DNA of 19,667 bases from an uncultured Oscillospiraceae bacterium (GCA_934481355.1 CAKSPH010000040.1:1-19667); one strand, 5' to 3'. Positions 6,467 to 14,798 are shown, counted from the first letter of the stretch. Notes: generated from the letters alone by a model not told the origin. Translations and numbers: made by a program.

Positions 6467-8836
6467 TCAGCCCGTAACTCCATAGACCCTGCGGGCTATA
6501 TCAACTGTTTCCTTTGCGTCGCGGGCATAGAAATCCGCGCCTATTTTTTCCGCGTAATCCGGCGTCAGTACCGCGCCGCCTACCACTATCCTGCAATTCA
6601 CGTTATTCTCGCGGAGCAGCTTTATCGTGTTTTCCATGCTCTTCAGCGTTGTGGTCATGAGTGCGGACAGCCCCACAAGGCGGACATCGTACTTTATCGC
6701 CGCGTCCACCACGTCCTGATAATCGACGTCCTTTCCGAGGTCGATAACGTCAAAGCCGTAATTCTCAAGCAGGGTCTTGACGATGTTCTTTCCGATATCG
6801 TGAATGTCGCCCTTTACCGTGCAGAGGACTACCCTGCCTGCGGAAACTCCGCTGCCACCGCGCTCGGAAATGGCTTTCTTTATCACGTCAAAAGCCGCCT
6901 GAGCCGCTCCCGCCGACTGAATGAGCTGCGGCAGGAATATGGTGCCCTTTTCAAACTTCGCGCCGACGGAATCCAGCGCGGGGATAAGCTTTCCGTTGAT
7001 TATCTCCATCGGGTCGGTTCCGCCCGCCAGGAGCTTTTCAGCAGCCGCCCCGGATTCCGCCTTGAGACCTGCGGCTACCGCGTCTGAAATATCCATGTCC
7101 GCTGCGACTGGTGCAGCGGGCTTCTTTACCTCGGCGCCGTAGTTCCCGATGAAATTCACTCCGTGCCTGTCGTAGCCGCTCAGCAGCCTGTAAGCCCGCA
7201 CTGCTCCGGTCATGGAAGCAATATTCGGGTTCATGATGGGCAGAGTTAGGCCGTTGTTCATTGCCATTGTGATGAACGTGGAGTTTATAAGCTCCCTGTT
7301 CGGCAAACCGAACGAGATGTTTGAAACGCCGAGCACGGTTTTCAGCCCCAGCTTCTCCGTCACCATGCGGACCGCTTTCAGGGTCTCGGCTACACCGTCC
7401 TGCTCAGCGGAGGCGGTCAGGGTCAGGCAGTCGATGTACACATCCTGCTTCGGGATACCATACTCCAGGGCGCGGCTCAGTATTTTTTCAGCGATGGCAA
7501 AGCGCTCTTCGGCGGTCTTGGGTATCCCGCGCTCGTCAAGGGTAAGTCCGACAACCGCCGCGCCGTACTTTTTTACCAGCGGGAGCACGGTGTCCAGCTT
7601 CTCCTCCTCGCCGTTGACGGAGTTCACTATCGGCTTGCCGGAAACAATGCGCAGAGCCGCTTCAAGAACCGGGAGTTCCGTTGTATCAATCTGGAGAGGC
7701 GCGTCAGTCACGGACTGTATCGCGTTCACCGCCGCGATCATCATTTCCTTTTCGTCAATGTCCGGGAGCCCCACATTTACGTCAAGAATCTCGGCGCCTG
7801 CGGAGGTCTGCTCCAGAGCCTGCCGCATGATGTAGTCGAGGTCGTGCTTCTTCAGGGCTTCCTTGAAAAGCTTCTTTCCGGTGGGATTGATTCGCTCGCC
7901 GATTATGCGTACTGTATCGACCGGTACGACATTCGAAGCGCTGCATACCGCCGCGGGGATCTCCGGCTGAGGCATTACGCATTTCTTCCCGCGTATTCTT
8001 CCGGCTACCTCGCGGATATAGTCCGGATTGGTGCCGCAGCAGCCGCCGAGCACCTTTACGCCCATTCCTGCTATCTGCTCCATTACGTCTGCGTATTCCT
8101 GCGGCGTTGTGTTGTATAGGTTGGTTGCCGGGTCGGGAAGTCCCGCATTCGGACGAATAAGAACCGGAACACTGCTCCAGCGGAGTATCTCCTCAACGAT
8201 GGGCAGGGCGTCCTTCGGACCGAGAGAGCAGTTCATACCGATAACGTCTGCGCCCATTCCGCTGAGTGTCATAGCCATGGAAGCGGCGCTGCACCCGGTA
8301 AACGTGCGCATATTCTGCTCAAAGGACATGGTGCATATCACGGGAAGGTCTGTGTTCTCCTTTGCTGCGAGAAGCGCGGTCTTTATCTCCATGAGGTCGG
8401 TCATGGTCTCGATCGCGATGAAGTCGGCTTCTCTGCCGGCGACCATGACCTCGCGGAACATATCGTACGCCTCGTCCACCGGCATATCTCCCGTTGGGCG
8501 GAGCATTCTGCCAAGGGAGCCTATATCCAGCCCTACCAGCACGTCTGTGCCCCCGGCGGCCTCGCGCGCAAGTCTGATCCCCTGCTTCACTATTTCGTCA
8601 ACGGAATACTTGCTGTTCTGGAGCTTGTGGCGGTTCGCACCGAATGTGTTCGCATAGATTCCCTGCGCGCCTGCTTCGACATAGCTCCTGTGCACTGAGC
8701 GGATAAGATCAGGCTCTGTAAAGTTCAGCTCCTCGGGAAGTCCGCCGAGCTTAAGCCCGTGCTGCTGGAGCACGGAGCCCATCGCTCCGTCCAGCAGTAT
8801 ATGTCCGTCCTTGTCAAGCAGTTCTCTGAATGTCAT
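6467..8836 (-). CDS. metH: Cobalamin-dependent methionine synthase, short form without reactivation domain
   Basis: The enzyme transfers a methyl group from methyl-tetrahydrofolate to homocysteine through cobalamin. The homocysteine domain (about 1-290) has DGAMGSVLQ and zinc ligands C203 (MNCSLGP), C266 and C267 (GGCCGT). The pterin domain (about 305-575) has IIGERINPTG and LDVNVG. The helical cap and B12 module (about 580-789) carries GDIHDIGKN, with H679 as the cobalt ligand in DxHxxG. At 789 residues it lacks the C-terminal SAM-binding reactivation domain of the ~1,200-residue E. coli enzyme, as in several other anaerobes. ATG at 8836 follows AAGGAG and sits 10 bases after the upstream stop; an in-frame extension to 8971 would overlap that gene and lacks homology. 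No SAM riboswitch or T-box is visible ahead of the operon. Confidence 0.95.
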   Translation of the reverse strand: MTFRELLDKDGHILLDGAMGSVLQQHGLKLGGLPEELNFTEPDLIRSVHRSYVEAGAQGIYANTFGANRHKLQNSKYSVDEIVKQGIRLAREAAGGTDVLVGLDIGSLGRMLRPTGDMPVDEAYDMFREVMVAGREADFIAIETMTDLMEIKTALLAAKENTDLPVICTMSFEQNMRTFTGCSAASMAMTLSGMGADVIGMNCSLGPKDALPIVEEILRWSSVPVLIRPNAGLPDPATNLYNTTPQEYADVMEQIAGMGVKVLGGCCGTNPDYIREVAGRIRGKKCVMPQPEIPAAVCSASNVVPVDTVRIIGERINPTGKKLFKEALKKHDLDYIMRQALEQTSAGAEILDVNVGLPDIDEKEMMIAAVNAIQSVTDAPLQIDTTELPVLEAALRIVSGKPIVNSVNGEEEKLDTVLPLVKKYGAAVVGLTLDERGIPKTAEERFAIAEKILSRALEYGIPKQDVYIDCLTLTASAEQDGVAETLKAVRMVTEKLGLKTVLGVSNISFGLPNRELINSTFITMAMNNGLTLPIMNPNIASMTGAVRAYRLLSGYDRHGVNFIGNYGAEVKKPAAPVAADMDISDAVAAGLKAESGAAAEKLLAGGTDPMEIINGKLIPALDSVGAKFEKGTIFLPQLIQSAGAAQAAFDVIKKAISERGGSGVSAGRVVLCTVKGDIHDIGKNIVKTLLENYGFDVIDLGKDVDYQDVVDAAIKYDVRLVGLSALMTTTLKSMENTIKLLRENNVNCRIVVGGAVLTPDYAEKIGADFYARDAKETVDIARRVYGVTG

Positions 8837-8846
8837 ATCGTTCTCC

Positions 8847-10475
8847 TTAATACGCCTTCGCCTGCGTGAAATCCACGGTCTTGTTGAAGGGGTTGTAATA
8901 TATGTCGGCGTAATCCCCGCCGATGTAGAAATATTCGTTCTTGTAATAAAGCGGAACGAATACTGCGTCATCGATAATGTGCTGCTCCGCCTCTGCGTAA
9001 AGCTCCGCGCTCTTTGAAAGGTCTGCCGCCCTGCCCGCGCTTGTTATCCGGGAATCAGACAACGTACTGCTGTACCCGGAGTAATTCCCGGCGCCGCCCC
9101 TGGTGAATCCCTGTAAGTACGCAGATGGACTGTTCACATTTCCGGAAAGCTCCTGCACGGCTATCTCAAAATCGCCCGAAGCAAGCCGAGCGCTGTACTC
9201 GTCCGTGCTGAGCGTTTCCACAACGCAGTAAAAGCCGAATTCCCTCTGCCATTCCTGCATGATAAGGGAAAGCATCGCGCTTGCCGCCGAGTCATCCCGC
9301 ATGATTATCCTTGCCCCGGAGAATTCAGATATATCCAGCTCCGGAAGCACTTTCTGGTATAATTCCCGCGCTTTATCGGCATTGTATTCCGGCGTCAGCT
9401 TTTCTCCGGCGTATTCGCGGTAGGATTTATCAAGCAGAGTGACCTCCCCCGGAACTATCGCATAAGCTATCGCGCTGTCCGGAGCCGCCTGCGCGAATCT
9501 GTCACGGTCTGCCAGCAGCGCCAGAGCCTGCCGGAAATCCGTACTCCTGAAAAGACCGTACTTTGTGTTGAACAGAAGCCCGACAGTTATCGCGTCGTAC
9601 TCCTGTATCGTGTACTTCTTTCCTTTTATAAGCTCGCGCTGTTCCTCGGAAACGGCGATACAGTTTATCGTATTGGAAACGAAATCGTCCACGAAATCCT
9701 CGTCGCCCTCAATGAAGAAATTGAGTCCGGAGGGATACACCCTGTTCAGCTCGCTGTACGCGGAATTCCTGCGGAGGATAAGGTGGTTGTTATCGGTTAT
9801 GGTGTAGGGGTCGAAATCCCATGTGCGAAGGTAAAACGCGCCATTTGACGGGGTTGTTTTGTCCGAAAGCCCATAACGTCCCTGGGAGTCAAGAAAATAA
9901 CCCTCGTTGCAGGGCATTGCGGGAGCCTCCGTAAGGAGCACCGGAAGCCGGGGATCGGGGTACTCCAGCGTTATTGTAAGCTCGTAGTCGCCGTCAGCCT
10001 TTACTCCCAGCGCCGAAAAATCCTTTGCAATACCCCGGTTTATCGCCTGTGAGTTCTTTATACAGAAATATTCCGAAGCGCGTGGCGCTCTGGTTTCAGG
10101 GTCAAACAGCCGCTGAAATCCATATACAAAGTCCTGGGCGGTGCACGGGGCATCGAAGTCCGCCGCGTCAGTCCACCTGTAATCGCTGCTGAGCTTAAAT
10201 CTGTATGTAAGTCCATCGTCGCTGACGGTGTAGTCCTCGGCAACTCCAGCCGACAGACTTCCGTCCGGCTCGAGCCGGAAAAGACCGGTGAACATAGCTC
10301 TCACTATCAGCAGGGACGCGTCGTCCTTAGCCGTCTGCGGATCAAGGCTTCCGGGATTGTATGCAATATCATATTTTATAACGCCGTCGCTGCCGTCTTT
10401 TTCCAGGCACCCCGACGACGCAGTTATAACGCAGCACAAAGCTGCGGAGAGAATTCCTCTGAACAGCCGGTTCAC
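8847..10475 (-). CDS. Oligopeptide-type ABC transporter substrate-binding lipoprotein (OppA/SBP_bac_5)
   Basis: The 542-residue protein is a predicted lipid-anchored binding protein. A basic N-terminus and hydrophobic stretch end in ASSGC with C23 as the lipidated cysteine; serine at -3 is slightly unusual. The family signature follows: YDIAYNPGSLDPQTAKD, a LFRLEPDGSLSAGVAEDYTVSDDGLTY-like segment (quoted in part: AEDYTVSDDGLTYRFKL), AQDFVYGFQRLFDP and AVFVPLYYKNEYFY at the end. It has a GTG start at 10475 behind AAGGA. No permease or ATPase genes adjoin it, so it is an orphan binding protein that must work with a transporter elsewhere. It is the first gene of the operon with metH, but its ligand is unknown; peptides are the family norm. 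Confidence 0.9.
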   Translation of the reverse strand: MNRLFRGILSAALCCVITASSGCLEKDGSDGVIKYDIAYNPGSLDPQTAKDDASLLIVRAMFTGLFRLEPDGSLSAGVAEDYTVSDDGLTYRFKLSSDYRWTDAADFDAPCTAQDFVYGFQRLFDPETRAPRASEYFCIKNSQAINRGIAKDFSALGVKADGDYELTITLEYPDPRLPVLLTEAPAMPCNEGYFLDSQGRYGLSDKTTPSNGAFYLRTWDFDPYTITDNNHLILRRNSAYSELNRVYPSGLNFFIEGDEDFVDDFVSNTINCIAVSEEQRELIKGKKYTIQEYDAITVGLLFNTKYGLFRSTDFRQALALLADRDRFAQAAPDSAIAYAIVPGEVTLLDKSYREYAGEKLTPEYNADKARELYQKVLPELDISEFSGARIIMRDDSAASAMLSLIMQEWQREFGFYCVVETLSTDEYSARLASGDFEIAVQELSGNVNSPSAYLQGFTRGGAGNYSGYSSTLSDSRITSAGRAADLSKSAELYAEAEQHIIDDAVFVPLYYKNEYFYIGGDYADIYYNPFNKTVDFTQAKAY

Positions 10476-10517
10476 GGTTAATCCTTTCTTGTCGTATAAT
10501 TTTAAAGATACATCTCT

Positions 10518-10546
10518 ATTATAGCATTTACCCGGATTTAATTCAA
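10518..10546 (-). promoter_or_regulatory. Sigma-A promoter of the binding protein-metH operon
   Basis: On the minus strand TTGAAT (10546-10541), 17 bases and TATAAT (10523-10518) precede the GTG start by about 40 bases. The short leader leaves no room for a riboswitch. Confidence 0.85.
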
Positions 10547-10603
10547 CCGTTTTCCGAATTTTTTATTATTACAATTCTGTAACAATTTCCCGCATGAGCA
10601 TTA

Positions 10604-11110
10604 TCATAGCGTTTCAAACTCCACGGCACAGCCCTGCTTCAGGCTTTCAGGGACGTTTATAAGCCGCTGGTTCGTGCTTCCGCGGAATTGCAGTGACAGA
10701 GAGCGCTTAGCAATATCGAATCTCCCGTCAACAAGTATGTCCAGAATCCCCAGCAGCTTTTTTGTGTACTCTTCGTGCTCTGACTTTTTCAGAAGCTCCC
10801 CGAAAGTCCAGCCGCTGTAACACATCAGATTCTTTCCGGCTTCCTTAAAGCGCTCCCCGAGCACATACAGCGGCTCCGGCTGGCAGAATGGCTCCCCGCC
10901 GGAAAACGTTACCCCGCTGCACAGCGGATTTTCCATGCACTGCCCATAAAGAGCGTCTGTATCGGTCAATTTTCCGCCGGAAAAATCGTGGGTTTCCGGA
11001 TTATGGCAGCCGTCGCAGTGGTGCGGACAGCCCTGCACGAACACCACAAAGCGCAGCCCGGGACCGTCAACTATCGAATCCTCCACAGTTCCCGCAATTC
11101 TTATTTCCAT
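10604..11110 (-). CDS. nrdG: Anaerobic ribonucleoside-triphosphate reductase activating protein
   Basis: NrdG is the radical SAM activase that makes the glycyl radical of NrdD. The 168-residue protein has the normal length. The cluster cysteines are C28, C32 and C35 in CPHHCDGC, followed by the GGEP motif at 71-74. VDGRFD at about 137 and FRGSTNQRLI near the C-terminus are also typical. The ATG at 11110 follows AGGAG by seven bases. It lies 74 bases after nrdD, but a strong terminator-like hairpin (11128-11161) stands between them, so its level may be set below that of nrdD. Confidence 0.96.
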   Translation of the reverse strand: MEIRIAGTVEDSIVDGPGLRFVVFVQGCPHHCDGCHNPETHDFSGGKLTDTDALYGQCMENPLCSGVTFSGGEPFCQPEPLYVLGERFKEAGKNLMCYSGWTFGELLKKSEHEEYTKKLLGILDILVDGRFDIAKRSLSLQFRGSTNQRLINVPESLKQGCAVEFETL

Positions 11111-11127
11111 GTAAATTCTCCTTTCAC

Positions 11128-11161
11128 AAAAAGCTGAGCGGAGATGTTCTCTCCGCTCAGC
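11128..11161 (-). terminator. Intrinsic terminator-like hairpin between nrdD and nrdG
   Basis: On the minus strand GCTGAGCGGAGA (11161-11150) and TCTCCGCTCAGC (11144-11133) form a perfect 12-bp stem with a 5-base loop, followed at once by TTTTT (11132-11128). It ends five bases before the nrdG ribosome site. Partial termination or RNA 3'-end protection of nrdD mRNA are both plausible. Confidence 0.85.
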
Positions 11162-11184
11162 AAGAGTTTAAAAATGGTCTGCTG

Positions 11185-13518
11185 TTATTCCTCGGAGGTT
11201 CCGTGCTTTACGCGGTCGGATTCCTCAGAGCGCTTTGCGTTATTGAAGCGGTCAAGGGTGCCCACCAGATAACCAGTGATTCGGCGGATACGCTCGAACG
11301 CGACTTCCTCCTCGCGTCGATGGCAGCAGGGGCACTCATCGTCGATGATTCCCGTAAATCCACAGCAGGGGTCGCGGTCGATCGGGTGATTTATCGCGCC
11401 GTAGCCGATTCCCTGCTCCTTCATGCAGCGGACTATCTGCTCAAATGCGTCAAGATTCTTCAGCGGGTCGCCGTCAAGCTCGATGTAGCTGATATGACCG
11501 CCGTTTGTAAGAGCATGGTAAGGAGCCTCCAGCTTTATCTTGCGGAACGCGCTGATATTATAATACACCGGGATATGGAAGGAGTTTGTATAATAATCGC
11601 GGTCTGTGATTCCCGGGATCTCGCCGTATATTTTCTTATCCATGCGGACGAATCTTCCGGAAAGGCCCTCCGCCGGGGTAGCAAGGAGGCTGAAATTAAG
11701 GTGAGTCCTTTCACTCTCATCGTCCATGCGCTTTCTCATTCTGCCGATTATCTCAAGGCCGAGCTTCTGAGCCTCGGGGCTCTCGCCGTGATGAACGCCG
11801 ATAAGCGCTTTCAGGCACTCGGCAAGGCCGATGAAGCCCATGGAAAGCGTGCCGTGCTTCAGGATTTCAGCAATGCTGTCGTTCTCGGAAAGCTTCTCGG
11901 AATCTATCCACACGCCCTGTCCCATGAGGAACGGGAAGTTTCTGACGTGCTTGGAGCACTGTATCCTGAAACGGTGAACAAGCTGGTCAACAACAAGATT
12001 CATCATGTCGTCAAGGGAAGCATAGAACTTGTCCAGATCTCCGTGAGCCTCAATGGCAAGGCGCGGGAGGTTGATGGTCGTGAAACTGAGGTTTCCCCTG
12101 CCGGTGACTATCTCCCTTGTCGGGTCATAGACATTGCCGATGACGCGGGTGCGGCAGCCCATATAGGCAGCCTCTGTGTGGTAATCTCCGGGCTTGTAGT
12201 ACTGGAGGTTGAACGGAGCGTCAATGAACGAAAAGTTCGGGAACATACGCTTCGCGGATACTCTTATCGCAAGCTTGAACAGATCGTAGTTCGGGTCTCC
12301 GGGGTTATAGTTCACACCCTCCTTGACCTTGAATATATGTATCGGGAAGATAGGAGTTTCGCCGTTGCCAAGTCCGTGCTCTTCGGCAAGCATTACGTTC
12401 CTGATGACCATTCTGCCCTCGGGAGAGGTGTCAGTTCCGTAGTTTATGGAAGAGAACGGATTCTGCGCGCCGGCTCTGGAGTTCATGGTGTTGAGGTTAT
12501 GTATGAGAGCCTCCATAGCCTGATAGGTCGCGCGGTCTGTCTCGGATTCCGCAAGCTTTTCCGCGCGCTCCTGAAGGTGTGAGAAACCCTCGCCATACTT
12601 CGGGGAAAGCAGCTCCCATTCCTTTTCTTTGTAATCATCGTTATTCAGAAGTCTGGGGTATAGCCCGGTTTCCTTTTCGATTTCGGAGGCAACCAGCTTC
12701 ATTTCGTCAAGAACATCGTTATAGTCCTCGATTCCCAGAGTGAAACTTACCGCTTTGGCAAGATTGTTGCTGTAAAGTCGCTTGAATGTCTTTTTAACGC
12801 CCTCCGCCATAGCATAGTCAAAAATCGGAACTGACTGACCGCCGTGCTGATCGTTCTGGTTAGACTGAATCGCGATGCAGGCCAGCGCCGCATAGCTGGA
12901 AATATCATTCGGCTCCCTGAGATAGCCGTGACCGGTGGAGAAGCCTCCATGGAACAGCTTGAGCAGGTCGATCTGGCAGCAGGTGGTCGTCAGGGTAAGG
13001 AAGTCAAGGTCGTGTATATGTATATCGCCGTTGATATGCGCCTGGGAGTGCTTCGGGTCAAGGACGTACATCTCATTGAACTGTTTTGCGCCCTCGCTGC
13101 CGTATTTCAGCATGGTTCCCATGGCGGTATCGCCGTCAATATTTGCGTTTTCACGCTTTATATCGCAGTCTGACGCAGACTTGAAGGTGAGATCCTCATA
13201 TACCTTCATCAGAGTGGAATCCATCTCGCGGACGCGGGTGCGTTCCGCACGGTAAAGAATATACGCCTTTGCGGTCTTGGCGTGGCCGTCCTCGACCAGC
13301 ACCCTCTCAACCATATCCTGTACTTCCTCCACGGAAGGATTGCGCCCGATTATCTCCTCGGAAAGACGCTGGCATACCTTATCGGCAAGCTCTATCGCCT
13401 CGCTGTAATCCCTGCCGCCGACCGATTCGGCAGCCTTATAGATAGCGCCGGCGATCTTCTCTATATTAAAGGGAACCTGCCTGCCATCGCGCTTCTTTAT
13501 CATTGTGATCATTGCCAT
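11185..13518 (-). CDS. nrdD: Anaerobic ribonucleoside-triphosphate reductase (class III), ATP-cone containing
   Basis: NrdD reduces ribonucleoside triphosphates to deoxy forms without oxygen, using a glycyl radical. The 777-residue protein has an N-terminal ATP-cone allosteric domain (about 3-92, beginning MITMIKKRDGRQVPFN). The central barrel has HIHDLDFLTLTTTCCQIDL and NSRAGAQNPFSSINYG. The C-terminus has RRITGYLVG, with the radical site at G749. The zinc site is odd: instead of two CxxC pairs the sequence reads DPCCGFTG (D716, C718, C719) and CPCC (C729, C732). ATG at 13518 has AGGAGAGG eight bases upstream. Expression is probably controlled by NrdR through the box at 13585-13600; nrdR is not in the window. 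Confidence 0.97.
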   Translation of the reverse strand: MAMITMIKKRDGRQVPFNIEKIAGAIYKAAESVGGRDYSEAIELADKVCQRLSEEIIGRNPSVEEVQDMVERVLVEDGHAKTAKAYILYRAERTRVREMDSTLMKVYEDLTFKSASDCDIKRENANIDGDTAMGTMLKYGSEGAKQFNEMYVLDPKHSQAHINGDIHIHDLDFLTLTTTCCQIDLLKLFHGGFSTGHGYLREPNDISSYAALACIAIQSNQNDQHGGQSVPIFDYAMAEGVKKTFKRLYSNNLAKAVSFTLGIEDYNDVLDEMKLVASEIEKETGLYPRLLNNDDYKEKEWELLSPKYGEGFSHLQERAEKLAESETDRATYQAMEALIHNLNTMNSRAGAQNPFSSINYGTDTSPEGRMVIRNVMLAEEHGLGNGETPIFPIHIFKVKEGVNYNPGDPNYDLFKLAIRVSAKRMFPNFSFIDAPFNLQYYKPGDYHTEAAYMGCRTRVIGNVYDPTREIVTGRGNLSFTTINLPRLAIEAHGDLDKFYASLDDMMNLVVDQLVHRFRIQCSKHVRNFPFLMGQGVWIDSEKLSENDSIAEILKHGTLSMGFIGLAECLKALIGVHHGESPEAQKLGLEIIGRMRKRMDDESERTHLNFSLLATPAEGLSGRFVRMDKKIYGEIPGITDRDYYTNSFHIPVYYNISAFRKIKLEAPYHALTNGGHISYIELDGDPLKNLDAFEQIVRCMKEQGIGYGAINHPIDRDPCCGFTGIIDDECPCCHRREEEVAFERIRRITGYLVGTLDRFNNAKRSEESDRVKHGTSEE

Positions 13519-13584
13519 TCCTAGAACCTCTCCTTACATCAAAAAAAGAAAATAAAATAAAATCAGTTTTCAACACAGTATTCA

Positions 13585-13600
13585 ACACAATATATTGTGT
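13585..13600. promoter_or_regulatory. NrdR box upstream of nrdD
   Basis: ACACAATATATTGTGT is a perfect 16-bp palindrome that fits the known NrdR consensus (acaCwAtATaTwGtgt). It lies just downstream of the predicted nrdD start site, so bound NrdR would block transcription. A half-site (ACACAGTA, 13573-13580) adjoins it; a complete second box at the usual spacing is not apparent. Confidence 0.85.
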
Positions 13601-13619
13601 AAAAAAAGCCGATAAATCT

Positions 13620-13648
13620 ATTATATAGACTCAGCTCTGTTTTGTCAA
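13620..13648 (-). promoter_or_regulatory. Consensus sigma-A promoter of nrdD
   Basis: On the minus strand TTGACA (13648-13643), 17 bases and TATAAT (13625-13620) match the consensus exactly. The expected start is near 13613, giving a leader of about 95 bases that contains the NrdR box. Confidence 0.9.
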
Positions 13649-13724
13649 GGACTTAAAATATATCTGTCGTACAAAAAAACGATAAATATTTGTGTAAAGT
13701 CACGATTTATTCGACGCAAGAAAA

Positions 13725-13768
13725 GCAACACGCTGTTGCGCAAATTCTCTCTTCTCGCATTGCAATGC
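13725..13768. promoter_or_regulatory. Cluster of short palindromes in the divergent nrdD/radical SAM spacer
   Basis: The 350-base spacer (13519-13870) holds the two divergent promoters and, between them, GCAACA-CGC-TGTTGC (13725-13739), TTGCGCAA (13736-13743) and GCATTGCAATGC (13757-13768). The last is a perfect 12-bp palindrome 40 bases before the -35 of the plus-strand promoter. They could be operator sites for an unidentified regulator. No gene is seen in the spacer. Confidence 0.35.
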
Positions 13769-13807
13769 AGTTCAGAAATTTATGTTGTTATGTACATTTT
13801 CTTACAG

Positions 13808-13836
13808 TTGACTAAAAATCGCAGGTATGCTATAAT
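13808..13836 (+). promoter_or_regulatory. Sigma-A promoter of TIGR01212-rlmN operon
   Basis: TTGACT (13808-13813), 17 bases and TATAAT (13831-13836) lie 34 bases before the TTG start. The predicted start of transcription is near 13843. Confidence 0.87.
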
Positions 13837-13870
13837 TACATAGTATTATTCACAAGAAGAGGTAAGACGT

Positions 13871-14797
13871 TTGTTAAAGTTCAAATACTCCAACGATGGA
13901 AGCAGATACCACACTCTGAAATACCACAATATGGAGATATTCGGAGGAGAAGTATTCAAGGCGGTCGTTGACGCAGGATTCTCCTGCCCGAATATTGACG
14001 GCACCTGCGGTCACGGAGGGTGCATATACTGCTCCGGCGGAAGCGGGTACTTCACTGCCCCCGCTCTTTCCGTCAGGGAGCAAATAATTCAGGAGACGGA
14101 GCGTATCCGCTCGGCTCACCCGCAGGCTGGAATAATCGCATATTTTCAGGCGCACAGCAATACTTATGCACCGCTGGAAAGGTTGCGCGAAATTTATTCT
14201 GAGGCTCTGCAATGCGACATATGCGGAATCTCATGTGCAACCCGTGCGGACTGCCTTGACATGGAAAAAGCGGAGTTCCTTGCCTCGCTGCCGGTTCCGG
14301 TCACAATCGAACTTGGGCTCCAGACGGCGGACGACAGGACTGCGGAAATCATAAACCGGGGACATACATGGATAGATTTCGTCATGGGATTCAATATCGC
14401 GAAAAACGAAGGGCTCCGGGTATGCGTGCATATCATCAACGGGCTTCCCGGCGAGCGCGCCGAGAATATGCTCCGCACCGCGGAAATGCTCGGGAAGCTC
14501 CGCCCGGACGGTGTAAAAATCCACCTGCTTCACGTTATTGAGGGAACCGGAATGGCTGATCTGTGGCGCTCAGGAGGATACAAGCCGATGGAAATGCAGG
14601 ACTACACAGACATTACCGTAAAACAGCTTGAACTTCTTCCGCCGGAAACGGTAATTGAACGCCTGACCGGAGACGGCGACCGGAGCACTCTGCTTGCGCC
14701 GCTCTGGAGCCTTAACAAGCGCGCCGTTCTCGGCGGAATTATGAAGCGCCAGAAAGAACTGGACAGCATTCAGGGATTGAGATTCCGGGAGGACTGA
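13871..14797 (+). CDS. TIGR01212-family (YhcC-like) radical SAM protein
   Basis: The 308-residue protein is a radical SAM enzyme of unknown reaction, similar in length to family members. The cluster cysteines follow the family's wide spacing, C39-x11-C51-x2-C54, inside CPNIDGTCGHGGCIYC; C46 is an extra cysteine. Other typical stretches are IAYFQAHSNTYAP (about 88-100), ELGLQTADD (about 147-155) and HIINGLPGE (about 187-195). Translation starts at TTG, with AGAGG eight bases upstream; no ATG lies nearby at a suitable distance. It is one base from rlmN and shares its promoter. This pairing suggests but does not prove a role in RNA modification. Confidence 0.9.
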   Translation: MLKFKYSNDGSRYHTLKYHNMEIFGGEVFKAVVDAGFSCPNIDGTCGHGGCIYCSGGSGYFTAPALSVREQIIQETERIRSAHPQAGIIAYFQAHSNTYAPLERLREIYSEALQCDICGISCATRADCLDMEKAEFLASLPVPVTIELGLQTADDRTAEIINRGHTWIDFVMGFNIAKNEGLRVCVHIINGLPGERAENMLRTAEMLGKLRPDGVKIHLLHVIEGTGMADLWRSGGYKPMEMQDYTDITVKQLELLPPETVIERLTGDGDRSTLLAPLWSLNKRAVLGGIMKRQKELDSIQGLRFRED

Positions 14798-14798
14798 T

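Noticed and set aside
8837..8971. A 45-residue N-terminal extension of MetH
   Set aside because: It would overlap the binding protein gene, is rich in Arg and Thr unlike MetH, and the ATG at 8836 has an ideal AGGAG site.
10476..10603. A SAM riboswitch or T-box ahead of the metH operon
   Set aside because: The promoter lies about 40 bases before the first codon, and no conserved riboswitch core or T-box sequence is present.
10888..12582. A 564-codon open frame on the plus strand
   Set aside because: It lies across nrdG and nrdD, both firmly identified on the other strand, and crosses the intergenic terminator.
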